DNA of 64,000 bases. It comes from Salinihabitans flavidus (lineage in GTDB: Bacteria > Pseudomonadota > Alphaproteobacteria > Rhodobacterales > Rhodobacteraceae). The position numbers and the translations under genes were made by a program. Positions 1 through 11,419 of the stretch are shown here, one piece after another. Numbering within the stretch: the first letter of the stretch is position 1; the number at the start of each line of letters is the position of its first letter. Below the pieces are notes generated by a model. It was not told the origin of the DNA and searched no databases. It was given only the letters and a program-made list of their open reading frames with translations. The DNA is taken from the NCBI RefSeq assembly GCF_900110425.1, contig NZ_FODS01000001.1, positions 1 to 64,000 of the forward strand. The letters are read 5' to 3'.

Positions 1-349
1 ACCGACAGGCTCTTCGGCCTGCGAAAACGCGCCGCCACTGGAAACCACGAGTTCGACCGGCTCTGCGCCGATCTCGGTATCGAGCACCGCCTTGCCCCAC
101 CGATGCGGCCACAGACCAACGGAATGGTGGAGCGCTTCAACGGCCGGATCGAAGATGTCCTGCAGAGCCACCGGTTCCGCAGCGGAGAAGACCTGGAACA
201 GACCATCCTTCGCTATGTCCGGCTCTATAATGGCCAGCTCCCGCAATCAGTGCTCAAGGGCCGAACGCCCATCGACGCGCTCAAGGACTGGCATCGCCAG
301 AAACCAGAAATCTTCAAGAAACGACCGTATAATCACGCGGGATGTGACA
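1..349 (+). mobile_element. Right end of an IS481-type insertion sequence, cut by the window edge
   Basis: The window opens inside a transposase reading frame and the element appears to end near TGTGACA at 343-349. IS481-family ends are of the TGT...ACA type, which supports placing the border there. The left end and any target duplication lie outside the window, so the exact border is inferred. DNA to the right is AT-richer than the chromosome further on, so the element sits at an accessory patch just upstream of the MAPEG-lpd pair. Confidence 0.7.
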
Positions 350-354
350 ATTAG
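1..354 (+). CDS. IS481-family transposase, C-terminal part (partial)
   Basis: This is the last 117 codons of a DDE transposase that cuts and joins the ends of its own element. The visible part holds the end of the integrase core, with the family pattern PPMRPQTNGMVERFNGRI and the glutamate of VERFNGRI as the last catalytic residue. The downstream LYN...P...L..RTP pattern is also typical of IS481/IS3-like transposases. The reading frame is open from base 1, so the protein starts outside the window. The stop codon at 352-354 lies just beyond the probable element border, so the last codon or two are borrowed from flanking DNA. Whether the element is active cannot be judged. Confidence 0.85.
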   Translation, partial: TDRLFGLRKRAATGNHEFDRLCADLGIEHRLAPPMRPQTNGMVERFNGRIEDVLQSHRFRSGEDLEQTILRYVRLYNGQLPQSVLKGRTPIDALKDWHRQKPEIFKKRPYNHAGCDN

Positions 355-587
355 ATATCGAGAGATTAGCCGGGAGTTGGCCAATGTTGCTGCAGGAACT
401 GTATTTCAACCTGTTTTAACCTCTTACGGCATGAGCGTTTTGGGTCAAAAATTGAGAATCGCGGATGCGGAAATGCAATTGTCGGAAGCGGTTGAAAATG
501 TGAGCGCAGGTCATGCAAGCTATGCTAGAGTTGGGAACTTCACTGGCGGTCTAATAGCAAGTTTTATCAAATCTATCGGCTGACAAA
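355..587 (+). pseudogene. AT-rich remnant with a truncated reading frame
   Basis: A frame runs out of the element and stops at 583, giving about 78 codons after the border (ending IASFIKSIG). I do not recognise the peptide. I counted 84 G or C in the 180 bases 361-540, well below the GC-rich neighbours. The likeliest reading is the tail of a gene cut by the insertion sequence, or acquired DNA. The only internal ATG (431) would give a peptide of about 50 residues with no clear ribosome binding site. Confidence 0.35.
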
Positions 588-998
588 ATGACCCCCGAAC
601 TCACCGCCCTCACCCTCGCCGCATTGCTTCAGGTGCTTCAGGTCGTTCTCATGGCGATCCCCGCCAACCTTGAACTCGGCCCCGGCAAGACACTCTCGCC
701 GCGCGACGCCGATCGGCCGGGCAAACCGCTGATGGAGCAGGTCTCGCGCCGCACCGCGCGCCTGCATCGGGCAATGACCAATCATTTCGAGGGGCTGATC
801 CTCTTCACCATCGCCTGCGTTGTGGTCACGCTCGCGGACGCCTCGACCCCCTTCACCACGGCCTGCGCCCACACCTACCTTGCGGCCCGCGTTCTCTATG
901 TGCCCGCCTATGCTTTCGGCTGGGTGCCGTGGCGCTCTCTCATCTGGGGGGTGGGGTTTCTCGCCACCGCGCTGATGCTTCTGGCGGCGCTGGCATGA
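588..998 (+). CDS. MAPEG family membrane protein
   Basis: A 136-residue integral membrane protein of the MAPEG family (membrane-associated proteins in eicosanoid and glutathione metabolism). Bacterial members are mostly uncharacterised and some have glutathione transferase or peroxidase activity. The sequence shows about four hydrophobic helices and the conserved stretch RTARLHRAMTNHFEGL (residues about 55-70), where R-N-x-x-E-type residues are expected to bind glutathione. It lies 149 bp upstream of lpd on the same strand, with an 11-bp repeat array between them. The start at 588 follows the remnant stop directly. The family call is firm; the substrate is unknown. Confidence 0.85.
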   Translation: MTPELTALTLAALLQVLQVVLMAIPANLELGPGKTLSPRDADRPGKPLMEQVSRRTARLHRAMTNHFEGLILFTIACVVVTLADASTPFTTACAHTYLAARVLYVPAYAFGWVPWRSLIWGVGFLATALMLLAALA

Positions 999-1083
999 CT
1001 TCACCATTGTCCAAATACGCCGGGGAAAGCCGCCGCAGCGCGGCGACGGGGGCAGCGCCCCGCCGTCACTTCCCCCTTTCGCC

Positions 1084-1127
1084 ACCGACGTGATACCGAC
1101 ACAATACCGACGTGATACCGACGTCCC
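1084..1127 (+). repeat. Phased array A: four 11-bp units with core ACCGAC
   Basis: ACCGAC starts at 1084, 1095, 1106 and 1117, an exact 11-bp period. The units are ACCGACGTGAT, ACCGACACAAT, ACCGACGTGAT and ACCGACGTCCC. The same four-unit design occurs three more times in the window. This copy lacks the T-rich tail of the others and ends about 20 nt before the lpd start codon, next to its ribosome binding site. Confidence 0.85.
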
Positions 1128-1147
1128 AAATCGAAGGAAATTGACCC

Positions 1148-2536
1148 ATGTCCCAATATGACGTCATCATCATCGGCGCGGGCCCCGGCGGCTACGTCTG
1201 CGCCATCCGCTGCGCCCAGCTCGGCCTGAAAACCGCCGTGGTCGAGGGGCGCGAAACGCTTGGCGGCACCTGCCTGAACGTGGGCTGCATCCCCTCCAAG
1301 GCGCTGTTGCACGCGACCCACCTGCTGCACGAGGCAGAGCACAATTTCGCCGACATGGGGTTGAAGGGAAAATCGCCCTCGGTCGATTGGAAACAGATGC
1401 GCGCCTACAAGGACAAGGTCGTTGGTCAGAACACCGGCGGCATTGAATTTCTGTTCAAGAAGAACAAGATAGACTGGATAAGGGGCTGGGCGAGCATTCC
1501 CGAGGCGGGCAAGGTGAAGGTCGGGGATGACACCCATACCGCACGTTCCATCGTCATCGCCACCGGCTCCGAGGCGTCGTCGATCCCCAACGTCGAGATT
1601 GACGAAAAGGTCGTCGTCTCCTCCACCGGCGCGCTGGAGCTTTCCAAGGTCCCCAAGAAGATGGTGGTGATCGGGGCCGGTGTCATCGGGCTGGAAATGG
1701 GCTCGGTTTACGCACGGCTGGGCACCGAAGTGACGGTGGTGGAGTACATGGACGCCATCACCCCGGGAATGGACAAGGATGTTCAGAGATCCTTCCGGAA
1801 AATTCTTGAAAAGCAGGGACTTGAGATAATCACCGGCGCCGCCGTTCAATCTGTCGAGGCCCTGAAGACCAAGGCAAAAGTCACCTACAAACCCAAGAAG
1901 GGCGATGAAGAGATCACGCTTGACGCCGATGTGGTGCTTGTCGCCACGGGGCGCAGACCCGTGACTGAAGGGCTCGGGCTGGACGCGCTCGGCGTGGAAC
2001 TGACCGACCGCGGCCAGATTGCCACGGACGGGAAATGGGCCACAAGCGTTGACGGCGTCCACGCCATAGGCGATGTGATCGAAGGTCCGATGCTTGCCCA
2101 CAAGGCAGAGGATGAAGGCATGGCGCTGGCAGAGGTTCTCGCCGGAAAACATGGCCATGTGAACTACAATGTCATCCCCGGCGTGATCTACACCGCGCCC
2201 GAGGTTGCCACCTTGGGCCAGACCGAAGAGATGCTCAAGCAGGAGGGCCGCGCCATCAAGGTTGGCAAGTTTTCCTTCATGGGCAACGCCCGTGCCAAGG
2301 CGGTGGCACAGGCCGACGGCTTCGTGAAGATCATCGCCGACAAGGAAACCGACCGCATTCTGGGGGCCGCTATCATCGGCCCCGGAGCCGGCGATCTGAT
2401 CCACGAGCTTTGCGTGGCGATGGAATTTGGCGCCTCGGCTCAGGACGTGGCGCTGACCTGTCACGCGCATCCAACCTATTCCGAGGCGGTCCGGGAGGCC
2501 GCGCTGGCCTGCGGCGACGGCGCGATCCATAGCTGA
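1148..2536 (+). CDS. lpd: Dihydrolipoyl dehydrogenase (E3)
   Basis: A 462-residue FAD enzyme that reoxidises dihydrolipoamide with NAD+ in the 2-oxoacid dehydrogenase complexes. The sequence shows the FAD-binding GAGPGG (residues 10-15), the redox disulfide C42-x4-C47 in [13 protein letters not shown], a second dinucleotide-binding GAGVIGLE motif, the ATGRRP region, and the C-terminal HAHPT...E active site (His441, Glu446). Length is normal for the family. The start is an ATG preceded by GAAGGA. No promoter is obvious, so it may be read from the upstream gene or from the region holding array A. Neighbours give no clue as to which complex it serves; 2-oxoglutarate dehydrogenase is the usual one for this form. 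Confidence 0.97.
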   Translation: MSQYDVIIIGAGPGGYVCAIRCAQLGLKTAVVEGRETLGGTCLNVGCIPSKALLHATHLLHEAEHNFADMGLKGKSPSVDWKQMRAYKDKVVGQNTGGIEFLFKKNKIDWIRGWASIPEAGKVKVGDDTHTARSIVIATGSEASSIPNVEIDEKVVVSSTGALELSKVPKKMVVIGAGVIGLEMGSVYARLGTEVTVVEYMDAITPGMDKDVQRSFRKILEKQGLEIITGAAVQSVEALKTKAKVTYKPKKGDEEITLDADVVLVATGRRPVTEGLGLDALGVELTDRGQIATDGKWATSVDGVHAIGDVIEGPMLAHKAEDEGMALAEVLAGKHGHVNYNVIPGVIYTAPEVATLGQTEEMLKQEGRAIKVGKFSFMGNARAKAVAQADGFVKIIADKETDRILGAAIIGPGAGDLIHELCVAMEFGASAQDVALTCHAHPTYSEAVREAALACGDGAIHS

Positions 2537-2595
2537 ACCGGAGCGTTCACCCGATTATCCCATCCATGGGGCCGGAGACGGCACCCGCAAGAAAC

Positions 2596-2631
2596 GCCGG
2601 GTGCCATGCGCTTGAGTGCATGGCGCCCGGC
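2596..2631. terminator. Intrinsic hairpin between convergent lpd and the 984-codon gene
   Basis: GCCGGG-T-GCCATGC pairs with GCATGGC-G-CCCGGC around an 8-nt loop, with one mismatch. It lies between two convergent genes and ends at the stop codon of the minus-strand gene. The T-run is poor on both strands, so use as a terminator is inferred from stem strength and position. Confidence 0.6.
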
Positions 2632-5585
2632 TAAAAGAAATCCGCGACAGACAGGACAAAATCCGGCTCTTCGGAAAATGAAAAGGTCTCGATCGCAAAC
2701 ATCGACACGCGGGCCTTCGGGGAAACCGCGATCAGACGACGATCCGCGCGGCGGTAGTCGTAGTCTTCGAACCGGCCCGACAGGATCGCATGATCCATGC
2801 CCTCTCCTCCATGAAGAAGGTCGTCAGGCCCGCTCGCATATAGCTCGTCATCACCCGGCCCGGCCAGAATGATATCTCGTTTCGGGGTGCCCACGATGCG
2901 GTCGGGACCGTCCGTGCCGTGCATCAATGCGCCATGAGTGAACGTATCCGGCGCGCGGGTTTCCCACCAGGCAGAGGTCTCGCGGTTGTACGCCATGAGC
3001 ACGCCATGGCGCGGGTTTTCATCCCCGAGGTGGCGCAAGGCGCCCCAGCTTCCGAATTTGCTGGGGCGCGCCACGTCCACAAATGCGTTGAAAAGCGTCC
3101 CGCCCGCCTCGCGCCAGCCCTTCAGCAGTTCGGCGTATATCGCAGCCATCTCGTCAGTGTAGTTGAGGTGCTGAAAAAACTCCGAAAGCGTCGCGCTATC
3201 GCCCCAGGCACCATGACCGAGCACATGAGTGCCGCCCTCATACATCACAAGCTGCAACCCGCGCGCCCTTGCCGTGCGCGCATGGTAGGGCCAACTTGAA
3301 AGAATGAGCTCCCGAACAGAGCCTTCGCGGAGCAGTTTCGCGACCTTGGGCACCACGGAGGCAAAACGCCGCTCTTCGACATAGAGATCAAGCACCCGGT
3401 GTTCCAGCCCTTCAGCACGGCCCGCGTCACGCAGTGCCCCCTCTTCCTCGGACAGCCAGTCGAGGATCTGCGGCGCGTGATCATCTCCGCCCAGTTCCCT
3501 ACCGAAATAGCCGGTCACGGCATAGGCATCAAACGCCTCTGCGGGGGCGCCATTTCCCGGCGCCTCGGCCTGCCAGAGCGGCGCGTCAAGCATCCCAGAT
3601 TCCAGCCCAGGCCAGCCGGAATGAACCCCAAGAACCCGTATCAGACGTTCCTCTGCCGCTTCGCCATAGACGTCCGACCACAGCCTCATGGTGCGGGCTG
3701 CGCGCATACCTGCATACTGCACCCATGCATCGGGTGCCGCGCCCTCCCCCCAACGTTCGGCAGCCTGAGTATTGGCCCATTGCGCCTGCGGAAAGATGAA
3801 ATTCCACAGCTCGTTGGAATATTCGACATATGTCTTGAGCTTGGGGTCAAGGCTATCGCGCACATAATCCGCAAAGCGGCGCACAAAGTCATCGTCGGCC
3901 AGATGTGGCATACAGAACCATGGATCGGCACCAACGAGATTGGCCAGCCGGACCATGACCTCCACCGGGACACCGCGCCGCTTGTAGGTGTAGTCGGCGG
4001 TCGTCGGACGATCCTCCCACCCCTTCACCGAGGAGCCATTGGTCTGCATCCAGTCCATGAACCGCAGCGAGCGCAGATCTGCGATCTTTTCGATCCAACG
4101 CGGGTTGAACTCCGCTCCCGCCTCGAAAAGCGGTATCTGATCTTCATGGAGGATACGAATGTTGCGGATGTAATCGCCGGTGCCTTCAGGGTCGGTGGTG
4201 CGGATCGCGACCGCCACTGCCCCTTCTCCGGGCTGATACTCAAACCAATGTTCGCCGTCTTCACGACTGATGGTACGTCCACGTCCGCCTACCGCAATAT
4301 CGCCCGTGCCCTCATAGGTCATGCGGTAGCGTCCAGCGAGTCCGGGCTCTTCTGGAAGCTGATCTGTCAGAATCAGTGCCTCCACCCGGTCAACCCGCTC
4401 TGGAATTGACCGCAGCCAACCGTTCTCATCCAGATGCCCGCCCTCGGAAAGCTCCTGAGTGGAAACGCCTCCCCATCGCCCCGGCAGGTGGCCAATCCAT
4501 GTGCGCGCACTCTTCATTCGATCGAGAAAGGGGTGCTGAACCGACCAGTCAGTGATCCCGTTCAATCCCATCGCCAAGGGTGGGTTGCGCAGGCCCAATG
4601 CGGGTTCCGCGGCCTCATCATGGGATGCGGCGTTGTTCTTCCGCGCCGTTTCGGTCGCGGCAGGGACTGTCGTGGCGCGGGCGCTGTCGGATATCGAATA
4701 CACATCGGCGATGACTTGGCGCAAGGCCGCGTAATTGTCCCGAACCTTTGCGTGGATCGTGTCCGGTAAGGTCAATTCGGCGGGAGGGGCTTCATCAAAC
4801 AGTCCCGCATAAGAGATCAAAGCGGCCAGGAAGTAGAGAGTCGGCGTGCCATGCGGTGCATTGTCGGTATAAAGCGCTTCGGGCGGAAGGTTCTCCAGCA
4901 TCCCGCCTTGACCCAGAAACCCGGCCAGAGTTCTGGCCACCGGCAGAAGCGTAACCCGGTATCCGGGACGGGCTGCGCGAATTCGGTCACGATATTCAAC
5001 ATACCAGTCATGATACTCGCCCACGTTAAAGGTATAATAGCGTCGCAAGGCGCGGGCGTTCGGCGGAAACCGCTGTGAGAACGCCCCCAAGTCGGACCAA
5101 CCCTCGTAGATCACGAAGCGCGGGACGTTTTCACTTTCCGCGGCGACCCAGTCAAAAAGCGAAAGCGTGGCAGAGAGTGGCGACGCCCCGTCGGGCTTCT
5201 CCCCATCATAGGGACGGTCGGCAGCCCTGTTCTGTATGAAATTGGCCGGGTTGATCATGATCGTGTCATATCCGACCTGCCCGAATGTCCGATACGAGCG
5301 CGTCCAGGCCCGCGGGGTGCCTGAGTAGGTCCAGTTCGCGGGCGGAGGCAGATCGGCAGCGAAATTGCGCAGGAACCCCCAATGTCCATCCACTCGGTAG
5401 TCATGTCCGGCGGTCTGGGCAAGAACGCCGATCCAATGCGGCACCGTCGTCTCGTCAGTGTCGGTATCGTGGTGAATCAGACTGTTGCCGAAAATATAGC
5501 TTCGAACTTCCTTCGCAGGAGCCTCCAGTGGAAGCATCACCAGCGCGAGCCCCCCAATCCAGCCGCGTACTGATGCAAATGCCAT
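2631..5585 (-). CDS. Large secreted protein: SGNH-like N-terminus, glycosidase-like middle, RTX-type C-terminus
   Basis: A 984-residue protein, probably exported. The first about 25 residues form a weak signal-peptide-like segment. Next comes FGNSLIHH (about residues 32-39), which resembles the GNS block of SGNH hydrolases. The middle (about 480-870) resembles (beta/alpha)8 glycoside hydrolases, with VEYSNELWN near residue 590 supplying the N-E pair expected for an acid/base. The C-terminus (about 905-935) carries glycine-aspartate repeats of the haemolysin-type calcium-binding kind (GPGDDEL, GGEGMD). Such repeats usually go with type I secretion, so an N-terminal signal as well is odd. No secretion genes are nearby. 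Polysaccharide hydrolysis is inferred and the substrate is unknown. It is a single gene, convergent with lpd. Confidence 0.7.
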   Translation of the reverse strand: MAFASVRGWIGGLALVMLPLEAPAKEVRSYIFGNSLIHHDTDTDETTVPHWIGVLAQTAGHDYRVDGHWGFLRNFAADLPPPANWTYSGTPRAWTRSYRTFGQVGYDTIMINPANFIQNRAADRPYDGEKPDGASPLSATLSLFDWVAAESENVPRFVIYEGWSDLGAFSQRFPPNARALRRYYTFNVGEYHDWYVEYRDRIRAARPGYRVTLLPVARTLAGFLGQGGMLENLPPEALYTDNAPHGTPTLYFLAALISYAGLFDEAPPAELTLPDTIHAKVRDNYAALRQVIADVYSISDSARATTVPAATETARKNNAASHDEAAEPALGLRNPPLAMGLNGITDWSVQHPFLDRMKSARTWIGHLPGRWGGVSTQELSEGGHLDENGWLRSIPERVDRVEALILTDQLPEEPGLAGRYRMTYEGTGDIAVGGRGRTISREDGEHWFEYQPGEGAVAVAIRTTDPEGTGDYIRNIRILHEDQIPLFEAGAEFNPRWIEKIADLRSLRFMDWMQTNGSSVKGWEDRPTTADYTYKRRGVPVEVMVRLANLVGADPWFCMPHLADDDFVRRFADYVRDSLDPKLKTYVEYSNELWNFIFPQAQWANTQAAERWGEGAAPDAWVQYAGMRAARTMRLWSDVYGEAAEERLIRVLGVHSGWPGLESGMLDAPLWQAEAPGNGAPAEAFDAYAVTGYFGRELGGDDHAPQILDWLSEEEGALRDAGRAEGLEHRVLDLYVEERRFASVVPKVAKLLREGSVRELILSSWPYHARTARARGLQLVMYEGGTHVLGHGAWGDSATLSEFFQHLNYTDEMAAIYAELLKGWREAGGTLFNAFVDVARPSKFGSWGALRHLGDENPRHGVLMAYNRETSAWWETRAPDTFTHGALMHGTDGPDRIVGTPKRDIILAGPGDDELYASGPDDLLHGGEGMDHAILSGRFEDYDYRRADRRLIAVSPKARVSMFAIETFSFSEEPDFVLSVADFF

Positions 5586-5721
5586 ACCGCCCTCTTAAAT
5601 CATGCTCTTGGTCGATAGTATGAGGGCAGACGTTGCGAGGGGAAAGGGGTGGCGGATTCTTCCTTCCGGGCATGGTCAGGCCGGTTGTCATGAAATACCC
5701 TGAACGCGTCCCGCCAGCAGT

Positions 5722-6666
5722 ATGGATAATGGTATGCTTAACTCCCGCCAGCTTCGTTATTTCGCTGCAATATTCGAGCAGGGTTCGCTCACGAAAGCGG
5801 CCAGTTACCTTCGGGTCGCGGGATCGGCGCTGAGCCATCATCTTTCTCAGCTTGAGGCGGAGCTTGGCACAACCCTGTTCGAACGCAAACCGCGCGGGAT
5901 GCAGGCCACCGCCGCCGGTCTGAGGTTATATGATCACGCAAGGCTGATCCTGCGGGCAATGGATTCCGCCGAAACGGACCTGCGCGCCGCCGGGGAGAAC
6001 ATCAGCGGCACCGTGGCGGTCGGCATGTCCTTTTCAGCGGTCAAGGCGATCGGTGTCGAATTCGTGCGGCGCGTGATGACAGATTTTCCGGATGTACAAC
6101 TCGTCCTGAGCGAAAGCCTGTCGGGCGCGGCGCTGCCGCACCTGATGGCCTCTGATATCGACATGGCACTGGTCTACAACCCGCCTGAGGATTCCTCTCT
6201 GCGGGCGGTGCCGGTTCTGGAAGAGCGCATGGTTTGTGTCGGAAGTCCGCAGATTATCGGTGACACCGAGGCCCCGATCACATTCGAAAAACTGCTCGAA
6301 CTGCCGATCATCCTGCTGCGTCAGGGGGTATCGGCCCGCGCTATCATGGACGATGTTACCCTGTTGAAGAAGATCGAAGCGCGGGCACGTTTGCAAATGA
6401 ACTCCGTTCAGGCCATCGCGGGCGCGCTGGAGGCGCAGCTTGGATGCGTTATCGGCACCCGTCTGTTCATGCAGGATCAGCTTGCCGCCGGTGTGGTCAA
6501 CGCACGACCCATCATTGAGCCGGAACTATCCAGAACCCTCTATTTGTGCCATCTGTCCTCTCGTCCGCCGACCTTCGCCACGGAAACGATCCGCGATGTT
6601 CTGCTTGAGCTTGTCCGGCAGTCAGTCAACAACGGACACTGGGATGCGCGCCTGATCGCGTCGTGA
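5722..6666 (+). CDS. LysR-family transcriptional regulator
   Basis: A 314-residue LysR-type regulator. Residues about 5-65 form the winged helix-turn-helix (RQLRYFAAIFEQGSLTKAA, then SALSHHLSQLEAELGTTLFER), followed by a periplasmic-binding-protein-like effector domain to the end. It resembles NAC/TsaR-like members more than OxyR: the effector domain lacks the OxyR cysteine pair. It lies upstream of a thioesterase gene and katG on the same strand. ATG codons at 5722 and 5734 are both possible starts, and neither has a strong ribosome binding site. Target genes are unknown. Confidence 0.9.
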   Translation: MDNGMLNSRQLRYFAAIFEQGSLTKAASYLRVAGSALSHHLSQLEAELGTTLFERKPRGMQATAAGLRLYDHARLILRAMDSAETDLRAAGENISGTVAVGMSFSAVKAIGVEFVRRVMTDFPDVQLVLSESLSGAALPHLMASDIDMALVYNPPEDSSLRAVPVLEERMVCVGSPQIIGDTEAPITFEKLLELPIILLRQGVSARAIMDDVTLLKKIEARARLQMNSVQAIAGALEAQLGCVIGTRLFMQDQLAAGVVNARPIIEPELSRTLYLCHLSSRPPTFATETIRDVLLELVRQSVNNGHWDARLIAS

Positions 6667-6740
6667 AAACAGGAACGCCGCGCAGGTTTCCACCGCAACG
6701 CTCTGCGGCAATACTATAGCCCCAATTGTTCGAGGCCGAT

Positions 6741-7157
6741 ATGACCGACCAACCCCGCATCTCTGAAATCGCATACGATCAACCGCCTTTCGCCCGACTT
6801 ATCGGGCTGACCGTCACAAGTGCCAGTCCCGACCGGGTGGAAGCTGCACTCGTCGTGACCGAGCCCTTGACCAACCGCAACGGGACACTGCATGGCGGGG
6901 CCATCATGGCGCTGGCCGACAACCTTGGAGGCACTGCCACCTTTCTTAATCTGGCGGACGGGGAAGGTACTTCCACCCTTGAAAGCAAGACGAACTTCTT
7001 TCGTCCAGTCGCCCTTGGGGATACCGCAAATGCCGTCGCGGTGCCCCTTCACAAGGGCCGCAGCACGATGGTCTGGCAAACCACGGTAACCCGAAGCGAC
7101 GGAAAAATTGCTGCGATCGTTCTCCAGACTCAGATGGTCCTGCGGCCGCGTGATTGA
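6741..7157 (+). CDS. PaaI-type hotdog-fold thioesterase
   Basis: A 138-residue single hotdog domain of the PaaI/YigI thioesterase group, which hydrolyses acyl- or aryl-CoA esters. The signature LHGGAIMALADNLGGTA holds the conserved HGG and the acidic residue of the active site, and ESKTNFFRP matches the second conserved strand. An in-frame TTG at 6726 exists, but ATG 6741 after CGAGG is the better start. It sits between the LysR gene and katG; no functional link is evident. The substrate cannot be told from sequence. Confidence 0.88.
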   Translation: MTDQPRISEIAYDQPPFARLIGLTVTSASPDRVEAALVVTEPLTNRNGTLHGGAIMALADNLGGTATFLNLADGEGTSTLESKTNFFRPVALGDTANAVAVPLHKGRSTMVWQTTVTRSDGKIAAIVLQTQMVLRPRD

Positions 7158-9693
<2,536 letters not shown>

Positions 9694-9749
9694 TGTTTGT
9701 GCGGTCAGGGCGCGCGTAGGTTTATCTGCGCTCTTTCAACAAGACGACC

Positions 9750-9783
9750 ATTGCGGCGCTTCGGGCAACCGAGGCGCCGCAAT
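9750..9783 (+). terminator. Strong hairpin downstream of katG
   Basis: ATTGCGGCGC pairs with GCGCCGCAAT, and TCGG with CCGA inside it, joined by a T-G wobble and closed by a GCAA tetraloop. It lies 56 bp after the katG stop. The T-run after it is weak (CATTTG), so it may act as a terminator or as an RNA-stabilising end. Confidence 0.55.
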
Positions 9784-9900
9784 CATTTGTCGGCACGTGT
9801 GAAGGTTCATTGCAGTTCGGAACTGCCAACAGACGAAGGCCCGCGGCCAGCCCCCAACAATAGCCCGCCTGTCAGGTTGACGCGTGCCCCATTCCAAACG

Positions 9901-9925
9901 AAAAAACCCCGGCGCGGGGCCGGGG
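9901..9925 (-). terminator. Rho-independent terminator of the atp operon
   Basis: On the minus strand a stem of CCCCGGC/GCCGGGG with a short loop is followed by six T residues (bases 9906 down to 9901). It lies about 30 bp after the atpF stop codon. Confidence 0.9.
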
Positions 9926-9953
9926 TCATTCCATCACGCACCTGATGGCGCGA

Positions 9954-10511
9954 TCAATGCATTTTCGCGTCCACATCCGAAATGGCCGCGTCGATGAGCT
10001 TGTTCGCTTCGGTTGCGGTCATCTGCTTTGCGATCACCTCTCTGGCCGCGCTGATCGCAACCCCCACGGCCTCATCGCGCACCTCGCGGACAGCGGCGGC
10101 CCGGGCCGATGCGATCTGCTCATCTGCGGACGCCATGCGGCGTGCGATCGACTTTTCCAGATCCTCTTTCGCCTGTTCTGCGGCAGTCTCCGCTTCGGCC
10201 TTGGCGTGCGCGATAAGGCGCTCGGACTTTTCCTGCACCTCAGCCTGCTTGGCCTCGTAGGAGGCCAGAAGGCTCTGGGCTTCTTCCCTCAGCGCCCGCG
10301 CCTCATCGAGTTCCGAGCGAATACCGGCGGCGCGCTTGTCCAGCATACCGCTAAGGATTCCCGGGACCCTGAAATAGACAAGAACCGCGATGAACAGAAT
10401 GAAGGCCAGCAGCACCACGAAGTCGGTATTGCGCAGCGAGAAGAACGGACCGCTCGCGGCGAATGCCGGCGTGGCTGCGATCAGGGCAAAGAGCGTTACA
10501 ATCTTGCGCAT
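9954..10511 (-). CDS. atpF: ATP synthase Fo subunit b
   Basis: A 185-residue peripheral-stalk subunit that holds the F1 head against rotation. It begins with a signal-like hydrophobic stretch, then a membrane helix (about residues 25-50, FVVLLAFILFIAVLVYF), then a long charged, alanine-rich coiled coil to the end. It follows the b' gene by 5 bp at the end of the Fo operon. A pair of distinct b and b' genes is normal for photosynthetic and related alphaproteobacteria. The N-terminal TPAFAASG looks like a cleavable signal, as in related proteins. Confidence 0.95.
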   Translation of the reverse strand: MRKIVTLFALIAATPAFAASGPFFSLRNTDFVVLLAFILFIAVLVYFRVPGILSGMLDKRAAGIRSELDEARALREEAQSLLASYEAKQAEVQEKSERLIAHAKAEAETAAEQAKEDLEKSIARRMASADEQIASARAAAVREVRDEAVGVAISAAREVIAKQMTATEANKLIDAAISDVDAKMH

Positions 10512-10516
10512 ATCTC

Positions 10517-11062
10517 TTATCCCTTCATCCGCGTTTCGACGGCGGCCTCTATCGTCTTGGCATCCGCTTTCTTGGTGCCGAAGACCGCAACGATCTCCTG
10601 CGCGGTATCCTTGGCAACGGTGCGCACATTCTCGAGCGCGGAGGCGCGGATTTCCTCGATGGCCTTTTCCGATTCCGCAGCTTTCGCGGCGATCTCAGCG
10701 TCGGCGTGTCGGGTGGCCTCGTCAAGGTCGGCCTGAATCTCGGCCTTGGCTTCCGCGACGATCCGCTGTGCTTCTGCGCGGGCATCTGCCAGCGCCTTCT
10801 CATAAGCCTGTTCCGCCTCCGCAGCCTTGGCCTTCAGTTCATCGGCAGCGGCGATGTCATTGGTGATTGTCCCCTGGCGCTCGGCCAGCACATTCGCAAT
10901 GCGTGGCAGTGCGATGCGAGACAGGATGAAGTAGATCACGACCAGCGTGACCAGGAGCCAGAAAATCTGGTTGCCAAAGGTCGAAAAATCGAGCTGCGGC
11001 ATTCCCGGAGCGGATGCAGCTTCGCTTGCCTGACCAGCGACGTCTTGCGTTTCAGTTGCCAT
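10517..11062 (-). CDS. atpF': ATP synthase Fo subunit b'
   Basis: A 181-residue second b-type subunit. An alanine-rich N-terminus of about 30 residues leads into a membrane helix ([17 protein letters not shown], about 33-49) and a long alpha-helical coiled coil rich in A, E and K. It pairs with the b subunit encoded just downstream to form a heterodimeric stalk. It is also called atpG or atpX in related genomes. The operon order and the membrane helix plus coil make the call safe. Confidence 0.93.
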   Translation of the reverse strand: MATETQDVAGQASEAASAPGMPQLDFSTFGNQIFWLLVTLVVIYFILSRIALPRIANVLAERQGTITNDIAAADELKAKAAEAEQAYEKALADARAEAQRIVAEAKAEIQADLDEATRHADAEIAAKAAESEKAIEEIRASALENVRTVAKDTAQEIVAVFGTKKADAKTIEAAVETRMKG

Positions 11063-11140
11063 ATCTTCCTCCGTCGGAACCTGTCATGCCCCGGACGGAG
11101 CCTGCAAAAGGCTCCGTCCGGTCGTAAGGAACCGTATGGA

Positions 11141-11365
11141 TCAGACGGCGAACATCAGCAGCAGGGCGACGAGGAACGAGAAGATCCCCAGAGCTTCTGC
11201 AAATGCGATGCCGATGAAAAGAGTCGCAGTCTGCGACGCGGCGGCGGACGGGTTGCGCAGGGCACCCGAGAGGAAGTTGCCGGCCACGTTGCCAACCCCG
11301 ATGGCGGCTGCGCCGGAACCGATTGCTGCGAGGCCTGCGCCGATGTGTGCGAGATCGCCTTCCAT
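11141..11365 (-). CDS. atpE: ATP synthase Fo subunit c
   Basis: A 74-residue proteolipid that forms the proton-driven rotor ring. It has two membrane helices joined by the polar loop ALRNPSA (Arg37-Asn38-Pro39). The ion-binding carboxylate is Glu57 in [11 protein letters not shown], and nearby residues suggest proton rather than sodium coupling. Glycine repeats in helix 1 ([17 protein letters not shown]) allow tight ring packing. The gene lies between atpB and the two b genes. Confidence 0.97.
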   Translation of the reverse strand: MEGDLAHIGAGLAAIGSGAAAIGVGNVAGNFLSGALRNPSAAASQTATLFIGIAFAEALGIFSFLVALLLMFAV

Positions 11366-11419
11366 GTGATATCTCCTTACGATTTGGAAGTTTCGATGAG
11401 TAATGTGCGGGAATGACCC

